NCBI GenBank assembly: GCA_965153355.1
Contig: OZ231127.1
Location: forward strand, 57,474,001 to 57,538,000
Direction of reading: 5' to 3'
DNA from: Flaccisagitta enflata
Lineage: Eukaryota; Chaetognatha; Sagittoidea; Aphragmophora
Length of the DNA stretch: 64,000 nt
The notes beneath the pieces are model-generated. The model had not been told where the DNA came from. It ran no database searches and saw only the letters and a list, made by a program, of their open reading frames with translations. Below, one piece after another: positions 56,719-64,000 of this stretch. The position numbers and the translations under genes were made by a program. The first letter of the stretch is position 1. Each line of letters begins with the position of its first letter.

Positions 56719-56977
56719 TAAACCATGTGTTAATGATAGACCGTTCCAAATCAAACTTGCCTATTGGACATGTCTTAGACTACCACGGTATATTCGAAAT
56801 AGTCTTCTACACGAATATGCTTCACTGGAGCCCTTATCTGTGCGCCTTATCAAATTTAATAAAAAGCTCCTCAACATTATGAAGACTGATAATCCCCATA
56901 TTCAAATGCTCCTTTCTAACCATGTCCCTACCCATGATGGTGTTCAGTCTCCACTTAATCTTCTCAGCGAAATCTAA
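56712..56977 (+). pseudogene. Remnant of a non-LTR retrotransposon ORF (C-terminal end)
   Basis: The frame continues past a (TCATCG)n array into LRLPRYIRNSLLHEYASLEP and LSVRLIKFNKKLL, then a stop. The LPRY..LLHE....SLEPLSVRLI pattern resembles the region just after the reverse transcriptase domain in Jockey/I-type ORF2 proteins. No reverse transcriptase catalytic motif is present upstream, so this is a short fragment. The assignment is from recalled pattern only. Confidence 0.45.
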
Positions 56978-57037
56978 AAAACAACTGCTTGATATCCCCA
57001 CTTGATGTCATTGAAATAAAGCAGCAATTCGGAAAAG

Positions 57038-57345
57038 TCAGCTGCAGTGGTTCCACTGAACCAGCAGCCTGATCAATATAAGCCTGGTCAAGAGCACCAA
57101 CAGCGAAATATAATGAATGCGGCGATTCTAAAATGTCAGCTGCAGTGGTTCCACTGAACCAGCAGCCTGATCAACAGCCTGATCATCAGCCCCAACAACT
57201 CAATTGAATGAATATGCGGCAATTCTAAGATGCCAGCTGCTGTGGTTCCACTGAACCAGCAGCCTGATCAACAGTGTAATGTAATTAATGCGGTAAATCT
57301 GAAACGTCAGCTGCAGTGGTTCCCCTGAACCATCAGCCTTAACAA
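57038..57345 (+). repeat. Four-copy tandem repeat (GTCAGCTGCAGTGGTTCCAC)
   Basis: Four units of 70-100 bp share GTCAGCTGCAGTGGTTCCAC, TGAACCAGCAGCCTGATCAA and an AATGCGGCRATTCTAAAATG lead. The core contains the palindromic CAGCTG. No coding potential recognised. Confidence 0.88.
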
Positions 57346-57532
57346 CAGCATCACAAAAAGCATCATCCAAACTCACAACTACTAGCTACTGCCCCAACAA
57401 AAATCTCAGTGCATTCAAGACCAACAGCAATGCAATTAACCACGAACAAAAACTGTCCCATAATCATGAGTCCGAGATAACGAACTATTACAAACAGCCT
57501 ACAGCCCTTGAGGCCATTTTGCCATTAGATGT

Positions 57533-57707
<175 letters not shown>

Positions 57708-57879
57708 TTTGTTTCTTCAATGTATTTATTTATCTATTTATTAACTCTCACAGTATTTCTGTACATACTTCAATACCAACTTGACTTAACAAGGTGATCA
57801 CATTGAAAAATCTGTATTGTCTGATCTAACGTTGAACATTCTTGGGGGGAAGGGATTTGATTTACACTGTAACAAATCC

Positions 57880-57957
57880 ATATCGCCCTTTTGTATTTGC
57901 TTGATTGCATTGTATGCTTTCTGTCATTTACAATAAATGTCTATTCATTCATTCATT
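57880..57957 (+). mobile_element. Possible LINE-type 3' end with (ATTC)n tail
   Basis: A T-rich stretch, ACAATAAATG and then ATTCATTCATTC resembles the 3' terminus of a CR1/Jockey-like LINE with a short tandem tail. Downstream bases 57957-58060 recur at 63710-63800, so this end belongs to a dispersed sequence. Confidence 0.3.
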
Positions 57958-58132
57958 CTATTGTTCATTCTCATGTTCTATGGCCTCGGTCATTTCTTCC
58001 CCTGATGAATTTCATTGATGCCAACATCATCGATGTGGTTATTATTGGTGTGGTTGTTATCTCTTTTTTCATTTTTTGACATTCTCTTACTTACATTTTT
58101 TTTCCATTTTATTTCTGCATTAAAAACGACTA

Positions 58133-58134
<2 letters not shown>

Positions 58135-58202
<68 letters not shown>

Positions 58203-58270
58203 AACAACAACAATAACAACAAAAGCAAGAATTTCAACAGAAGCAAATACAGCAGCAAAAGCAAAAACAA

Positions 58271-58331
<61 letters not shown>

Positions 58332-58432
58332 AACAACAAAAACAAAAGCAATAACAACAAAAACAAAAACAGCAACAGAAGCAAATACAGCAGCAAACGC
58401 AAAAACAAAAACAACAACAACAACAACAGGCT
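58135..58432 (+). repeat. (CAA)n array with an internal duplication
   Basis: Two CAA blocks, each followed by an AGCAACAGAAGCAAATACAG-like segment (58232-58262 and 58365-58400), indicating a ~130-bp duplication. Confidence 0.92.
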
Positions 58433-58437
58433 AATAT

Positions 58438-58510
58438 TCGCAGTCGCGTGCACGCAACTCAATAACCCTCTTTGTCAGTTGGTTGGTCCGTTGATCGGTA
58501 ACACTTAGCT
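58438..58510 (-). mobile_element. Family A fragment (hairpin end)
   Basis: GCAGTCGCGTGCACGCAACTC, CCCTCTTTGTCAGTTGGTTGG and GGTAACACTTAGC. A matching far end (CCCTGCCCACCCACACATGA then CCGGCCTTGTC) lies at 59168-59209; the 650 bases between include another foldback, so this may be one interrupted copy. Confidence 0.6.
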
Positions 58511-58577
58511 TGTTCCGCGCTTACTATCTTAGAAATAAAAAAGTTTCCGCACTTTTACCTACATATCTCCAATTAGA

Positions 58578-58863
58578 ATCAACAAATCATTAAAAAATCA
58601 GTGCGATTATTAAAGCCCTTCAAATTAGCAAGCAATCTACGCAAACCGCATCTCTCTAGCTCAATCCATTAAAAAGTTATTCAACTTTGAATGAAATGTT
58701 TCAATTTTGTATTTGCTATTTCTATACAATCTTGAAATGATAACACTTATTTTTTTTTATATCACGTCTAAATGCATTGAGCTAGACAGATGCGGTTTGC
58801 ATAGACTGCTTGCAAATTCAAAGAGCTTCATTTATGTCACCAATTTTCTTATGATTTGTTAAA
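58578..58863. mobile_element. Foldback element with ~95-bp arms
   Basis: The left arm holds AATCTACGCAAACCGCATCT and CTCTAGCTCAATCCATT; the reverse complement of the right arm holds CAGTCTATGCAAACCGCATCT and GTCTAGCTCAATGCATT. No target duplication identified. Confidence 0.75.
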
Positions 58864-59167
58864 TCCCTTTGGCGCTATGAATGTAAATGTAGCAAAAGGA
58901 AACATCAAGAAAATTGCTAGGAAAGTTAGAAACGCCATCACTCCAGAGAACTTAGAGAAGCTGTGCAAACTACTTCCCTGATGAATGGCGGCAGTGATTT
59001 AGTCAAAAGGGGCTAAAATTAAGTATTCATAGATTTGAAATTGATTTTGCTCATCTTTATGTCAATAAATGAACTAATGCTACAGGTGGAAACTTTTTTA
59101 TTTCTAAGATAGTATGAGGGTTTTTCGCATTACTTCTTCTACCCAAAGGTTTAGTTAACATTTTTAT

Positions 59168-59209
59168 CACTGCCCCTGCCCACCCACACATGACTTCCGG
59201 CCTTGTCTG
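59168..59209 (-). mobile_element. Family A fragment (far end)
   Basis: CACTGCCCCTGCCCACCCACA and CATGACTTCCGGCCTTGTC only. Confidence 0.6.
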
Positions 59210-59439
59210 TCTTATCACTCTTATGTATGCTTGCTTGCTGCTTGCATGCTTGATTTTACATCGCAATTTCATCATATCATATCGTCATTTGGAGTCTCAA
59301 AAGTTAATGATTTCTTTATCCTCGTCTTCATCTTTATCTTCATCGTCGTCAGGACGGGGATTCGAATCATCGGAAGCTTCATCGAAAAACGGGAATCGTC
59401 AAAGTTACTTTTCTCTTTTGTTGTCTCCTTCCTCTATAT

Positions 59440-59660
59440 CTCCTTCCTCTTCTTTTTCCTCTTCTTTTTCTTTTTCTTTTTCTTTTTCTCTTTCTCTTTG
59501 TTTTTCTTCTTCTTTTCCTTTTCCTTTTTTTTTCTTTTCTTCTTCTTCTTTGTCTTCTTCTTCTTCTTCTTCTCCTTCTTCTTCTTCTTCTTCTTCTTCT
59601 TCTTCTTCTTCTTCTTCTTCTTCTTCTTCTTCTTCTTCTTCTTCTTCTTCTTCTTCTTCA
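59440..59660 (+). repeat. (CTT)n-rich array
   Basis: Degenerate CTTTTT/CTCTTC to about 59540, then CTT units to 59660. Similar in composition to the palindrome arms but not the same sequence. Confidence 0.92.
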
Positions 59661-59740
59661 AAATGGATCTCTAGTTTCCTTACATACACTAACTTAGGGG
59701 CAATGGGCATCGCTGACCATCTGACGCTATTTTTCGAATT

Positions 59741-59860
59741 CTTCAGCCGATGAGGGGGCGAGCCTGACAAAGACTTCACAAATCGTAGAGTCGAAACTTC
59801 CTGTCCTTCCAAGAGGTTGGGAATTGAAGCTGGACCAGCTCTACATTACTTTAGAACGTC
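59741..59860 (+). CDS. Candidate isolated exon, unassigned
   Basis: After acceptor-like TTCGAATTCTTCAG there is an open phase reading DEGASLTKTSQIVESK and LPVLPRGWELKLDQLYITLE, running into a (CAA)n array. LPRGWE recalls the start of a WW domain, but the rest does not follow. No donor or partner exon was found. Confidence 0.2.
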
Positions 59861-59934
<74 letters not shown>

Positions 59935-59935
59935 A
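59861..59935 (+). repeat. (CAA)n microsatellite
   Basis: About 25 units. Confidence 0.96.
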
Positions 59936-60129
59936 AGAAAAAAAGGAAGAAAAGAAAAAAGAAAGAAAGGAAGAAAAAAGGCCATATTACCGGTAATGGC
60001 GGCTGTCGCCGTGAGGAAAAAAGTCGTAAGCATTGGTCACTTTTCACCATGCTTTTTTCTTCAGTCACAGATTTTTTTTTATTTGTTAGATCAAATCAAA
60101 AGCAATTGCTTGTATTGATTGCACTGAAA

Positions 60130-60560
60130 CTCAGAGAAAAGTAGAAATGAGCCAAATGAGCTAGATGAGCTAAAATATTTAAGATAATTCAACCAGACAA
60201 CCAGCTTTGCTCACTGACATGCTTTCTTGTATTTGCATAATTAAATAAAAACATTTATTTATCTATCCTATTTAAGATCAGAGAAAAAGGGCAAGCTAAA
60301 TGAGCTAGAATACTCTAAAACGCCCTTGCAGATGAGCAGCTCTGCTCACTGACATGTTTATTTTTATTCGCTTGCTTAAACCAGTATAAGAATATTTAAT
60401 ATCTATCATATTTGAAGTCGGAAAGACTGAGCTAAGTGAGCTCAATGAGCTAAAATGCTCAAAGATGCCCTCATATATGAGCAACAGTGCTCATAATCAT
60501 GTTTTTTTGTATTTGAATGCTCAACTAAACATAAATACACTCCTTTATTGATCCTACACA
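60130..60560 (+). repeat. Three-copy ~150-bp tandem repeat
   Basis: Each unit has an (A/T)AATGAGCTARAATRCTCAAARATRCCC-type block (three near-copies, about 60155, 60305 and 60455), then GCTCACTGACATG and TTTNTATTTGC. Diverged, so old. Confidence 0.8.
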
Positions 60561-60819
60561 AAATCATAAAAAATAGAAAAAAATTTCATTCAAATTTTTT
60601 ATAAATAAATCTTTAAAAAATCATAGCGCGAAAAATATTTGTGGCGCCAAATGAAAGAGAATTATCAAATTTACTTACCCTATCAATTTCATTGGAGGGC
60701 CCATTCGGTCGGTGGAGACCCACAACTTCCTAATAAGACAATGAAAACCCTGTTTCTCTCGAATATGTCAAAAAGTCGAAGACTGACTTTGACTTTTTTC
60801 CCGACAAACGTGCGTTAAA

Positions 60820-60959
60820 AACAAGGCCAACACCTTTAAGTCGCGTGCGAGACTTACAGATTGACTTAGAATGACTTAGAATAACCGACTGACCAACCGA
60901 CCAACCAACCGACGGACGGACAAAGCGGGGTGTAGAGACGCGTGCACACGACTAAAAAA
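60820..60959 (+). mobile_element. Family A element, ACAAGGCCAACACC subtype, short
   Basis: AACAAGGCCAACACCTTTAA, GTCGCGTGCGAGACTTACAG, two ATGACTTAGA repeats, CCGACC core, AAAGCGGGGTGTAGAG, and end ACGCGTGCACACGACTAAAA. A second isolated hairpin end GAGTTGCGTGGCCCGTGACT follows at 60975-61000. Confidence 0.88.
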
Positions 60960-61094
60960 AGACAATGCGAGTTAAAGAGTTGCGTGGCCCGTGACTAAAA
61001 AGTGTCAAGAAACGTGTAGGGAAAGTAGAAGCCCAGGATTACAAAAAAGTCGTAGAGGGGAAGAGCAAGGGAGTTACTGTCAGTTTTTTAACGC

Positions 61095-61293
61095 TTTTTA
61101 GTCGCGTGCTACGCGACTCTACACCCTGCTTTGTTGGTCCGTCGGTCCATCAGTCGGGCCATCACACTTTACTTTTTTTGGGTATTTGCGGTTGTTGGCC
61201 CCACTGCTCCTGCCCAAATGATAGGGATACCTCTAAAACAGCCCCTGCCCACCCGCACGTGACTGGGATAGCCGTGCAGCCGGCCTTGTTCTA
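61095..61293 (-). mobile_element. Family A element, full length
   Basis: TTTTTAGTCGCGTGCTACGC with perfect hairpin, GGTCCGTCGGTCCATC core, CTGCTCCTGCCCAAATGA, GCCCCTGCCCACCCGCACG, and far end CCGGCCTTGTT. Confidence 0.9.
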
Positions 61294-61512
61294 AGGTATA
61301 TAACATACCGACGGAAAGACAGATGGACAAATGGATGGACAGACAGATGATCTGACTGACTGACATCACTGAGGGAGAGGGAATTATCTCTGCGTCAGAT
61401 CGAGCTGCTTTTATACTGAAAATAGAAGAGAAAGATGAGAAGGAAGAAGAAGAGAGAAGAGAGAAGAGGCATCTTCTTGGTATTCTTGATCATACTGACT
61501 CAATCAGGACGC

Positions 61513-61712
61513 GTCCCTTTGGGGCCGCTGCCTGAAAAGGCCATAACGTTTTCTTTTTTTTTTTTTTTGGATAAATTGGAAGACGGGGAGATTGACACAA
61601 AAAGACCAACACAAGCAAGTCCAATTGTTTCAATCTCCCCGTCTTCCAATTTATCAAAAAAAAAAAAAAAAAAAAACGTAATGGCCTTTTCAGGCAGCGG
61701 CCCCAAAGGGAC
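61513..61712. mobile_element. Near-perfect 200-bp hairpin with family B ends
   Basis: Arms 61513-61595 and 61630-61712 (83 bases each) run GTCCCTTTGGGGCCGCTGCC, TGAAAAGGCCAT, an A/T-run, GATAAATTGGAAGACGGGGA and GATTGA. Only the homopolymer length and a base or two differ; the loop is 34 bases. The near identity suggests recent origin or gene conversion between arms. Confidence 0.93.
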
Positions 61713-62161
61713 CGATGACGTATGCTTTCACGTATATGGAAGATTTTATACTCCTCCTCCTCCTTGAGGCAGGGATTTGAGCCTCAAGACTGGGATTTGG
61801 GCCTCAAGGCTGAGATATGGGCCTCGAGACTGAGATATAGGCCAGGGGGAACAAAGGAGTAGAAGTCGGAGAGATTTCTCCATATGTGAAAGCAAAGGTC
61901 AGCGGCTCCTTTGGGACCGCTCCCCGTTTTTGTTGTCTTGGGGAGGGGACATACGGAGAAATAAATGAACAAACACTGGTCCCCATGTGATCTACAGGAC
62001 ATTGTTCCTTTCGGGGCCGTTGACCAAAACGTCAAATTATGTGGCAAGTGCACCTCCGTAAACGCGGACACGCTACTCAACACCTTGCCATCATCATTAT
62101 CATTATCATTATCATTATCATTATCATTATCATTATCATTATCATTATCATCATCATCATT
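61713..62161 (+). mobile_element. Family B material with 20-bp units and (ATTATC)n
   Basis: TGACGTATGCTTTCACGTATATGG and units of GGGATTTGAGCCTCAAGACT type (the reverse complement of the 1657-1895 units), then CTTTCACATATGGAGAAATC-type inverted flank, GGGGAGGGGACATACGG, CTACAGGACATTGTTCC and (ATTATC)n at 62092-62161. Confidence 0.6.
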
Positions 62162-63480
62162 AGGGCCAACGGTTTTTGCATCAAATCAATTGAACACCCC
62201 AGCCTGCTGTTTTTCTAAACAGACTATGTCTATACTGTTGAAAACTACTCGCTATAGGACTTTTCTCCGTGATTTAGAGGTGCCAGATTTGATATTTTGA
62301 TCATAACTTGATGGTGGTTGTGGTAAAAATGTCAAATTTAGGTCATTTTGGTTGCCAAATTGGGCCACTTAGCCTTAGAAATCAAACCTAAAATCCATGA
62401 GATTATAAAACTAGAGCTCAAGATCTCACTGGTGGTGCAATCTGCATGTTTCTATCATTTTTCGTTTAGATTTGAGAGCATTTCAAAGATGAAAGGGTTT
62501 GAAGGGAAAATTGCAGCTTCAATTTTAGTGGCAATTTTGACATTTTTCAAAAATTTCAATATTTCGCGGCTTTGGATGGACCAATCTGCATAAAATTGGT
62601 GATCAAATTGAAGAGTTTTTCCTGTTCTAGCTGATGGTAAAAACATTTTTGATCAATATTCCCCCCAAAAAAATTTTAGAGACTGTAGAAGCAGGTGCAA
62701 AAAAGTCGATTTTTTTTGCAAATTGGTCAATTTTGGATGAAAAATTAGGCCACTTCCAATTCATAAAAAGACTTAAAATCTATGAGCAAAATAAAGTACT
62801 GCTCAGGAGCGAACCAGTGGTGCAATCGGCGTGTCAATATGCTTTTGCATTAAGATTTTATTGAGCTTCTAAGATTAAAATACTCAAAAATTGTTATTTT
62901 GACATACCTTTAGATCTTTGAAGTTCTATAAAATCTAAATGCAAAAACATGACGCGCGTTCTACTGCTGGTTAGCTCACAGGCAGTACTGGCGCTCGTCT
63001 TTTTATGGTGGAAGTGACCGTCCCAGAAGTAACCAACTGCAAAAAATCGACACCTGCAAACCACCGAAATGATCAGGTACTTTACTATCGGCTAGAACAG
63101 GAAGAACTCTTCAGTTTGATCACCATTTCATGCCAGGTGGTCATCCCAAAGCGCAATATCAAAATTTATGAAAGATGTAAAATTACCTTAAATGAAGCTG
63201 CAATTATTCAAATACTCATCTTTGAAATATATAATCTAAACAAAAATGATAAATATGCAGATTCACTGAATCTTGACTCATAATCTCATGGATTTGGAAT
63301 TTGATTTCTAGGTAAATTAACAATTGAACGGCAAACATTGGAAGTGACATTTTTGCCACAGCCTGTCAGTATGATCAAAATATCAAATCACAACATGATC
63401 TGAGAAGTCATGATGATTTTTTGTGATAGGTATAATCTGTTTAAAAAGCTGCAGGCTGGAATGTTGTGATTTGATAAAAA
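62162..63480. other. Non-coding sequence with no recognised gene
   Basis: AT-rich. TGATCAAA/ATTTTGATCAT motifs and GGTGGTTGTGGTAAAAATGTC near the left and CTTGGAAGTGACATTTTTGCCACAGCC near the right suggest a diverged inverted pair (about 62280-62345 and 63335-63400). Internal copies of AAATTGGTGATCAAATTGAAGAG recur. Possibly one old element; boundaries unclear. Confidence 0.35.
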
Positions 63481-63488
63481 CATTAAAC

Positions 63489-63584
63489 TAATATCATCAT
63501 CATCATCAACATCATCATCATCATCATCATCATCATCATTATCAATATCATCATCATCATCATCATCATCAATATCAACATCAA

Positions 63585-63619
<35 letters not shown>

Positions 63620-63620
63620 G

Positions 63621-63667
<47 letters not shown>
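63489..63667 (+). repeat. (ATC)n microsatellite
   Basis: CATCAT units with AACATC and ATTATC interruptions. The sequence after it (AAACCAAGTGTTTTTAATGG, CAAAGTCAAACTTGCC) matches the sequence after the (TCATCG)n array at 56719, so this is again an array fixed within a dispersed element. Confidence 0.95.
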
Positions 63668-63669
<2 letters not shown>

Positions 63670-63904
63670 CCAAGTGTTTTTAATGGACCGTCCAAAGTCA
63701 AACTTGCCCATTGTTCATTCTCATATTCTATGGCCTCGGTCATTTCTTCCCCTGATAAATTTCATTGATGCAAACATCATCGTTGTGGTTGTCATCGGCT
63801 TTTTCATCGATTCTCATCGATTTTCATCGATTTTCCCCTTTTTGAGCTGGAGGAAAGATACTTAAGTTTTCAAGTGGATAGTCAATATAGTTTTTTTTTC
63901 TTTA

Positions 63905-64000
63905 ATTCTTAGTACCATGCTACGAGACTCACCCCACTTTGTCGGTCCCTTTCTCCATTGGTTTGTCGGTCCGTCCCTACATCACATTACAAAACTATGA
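63905..64000 (-). mobile_element. Family A element, cut by the window end
   Basis: CTTAGTACCATGCTACGAGACTC, CCCCACTTTGTCGGTCC and GGTTTGTCGGTCCGTCCC; the rest lies outside. Confidence 0.7.

Noticed and set aside
59280-59420. Acidic minus-strand peptide (DEASDDSNPRPDDDEDKDEDED) as a C-terminal exon
   Set aside because: The frame is closed by TAA and TGA directly upstream with no AG acceptor between them and the peptide.

Overview
The window is nuclear DNA from an animal (metazoan), probably an aquatic invertebrate. Two intron-rich genes with canonical GT/AG splice sites encode proteins typical of ciliated animals. Everything else is microsatellite arrays and small non-autonomous DNA elements; there is no operon or bacterial signal. 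I cannot name the species.

Gene 1 (minus strand, 6057-11410) is a complete six-exon gene for the DRC12/CCDC153 coiled-coil family (axonemal nexin-dynein regulatory complex), 197 residues, assembled from splice sites and reading phase. Gene 2 (plus strand, 33962-46680) is a thirteen-exon tubby-family gene (TUB/TULP1-3 clade, closest by eye to TULP3), 614 residues, with an N-terminal IFT-A-binding-like helix, a long acidic/Arg/Gly/Asn-rich linker and a full C-terminal tubby domain ending LACE. All phases agree and both coding totals are multiples of three. The genes diverge head to head with about 22.5 kb between their start codons. Both are ciliary, but the gap is repeat-rich and I could not prove shared regulation.

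Layout: 1-5300, a diverged long inverted repeat (119-1320 against 3880-4781) around a minisatellite element and an (AG)n array. 6057-11410, DRC12. 11411-33939, intergenic repeats, a candidate promoter dyad near 13.1 kb, a Gln-rich ORF at 13.7 kb, a 1.4 kb hAT-type element (21186-22600) and several foldback elements. 33940-46680, the tubby gene. 46681-64000, no confident gene: CAA/TTTC arrays, a 2.1 kb terminal-inverted-repeat element, a mariner-like element carrying a tRNA-like sequence, a near-perfect 1.5 kb palindrome (54497-56036), a fragment of a non-LTR retrotransposon ORF and further short elements.

Three themes stand out. (1) In both genes the 3' end of an exon with its 5' splice site has been tandemly copied into the following intron, giving arrays of decoy donors (9118-9525; 41907-42235; one extra copy near 34117). 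(2) A short family, called family A here, recurs about 29 times in both orientations. One end reads ACAAGGCCGGATACACGG, the other is a hairpin AGTCGCG-TGCTA-CGCGACT, and a (GACC/GACG/GACA)n tract always lies just inside the hairpin, so it may seed microsatellites. (3) Several foldback or TIR elements keep visible target-site duplications, and one is nested so that its empty site can be read in a second copy of the host element. A second dispersed family, B, has GGGGCCGCTGCC ends and 20-bp internal tandem units.
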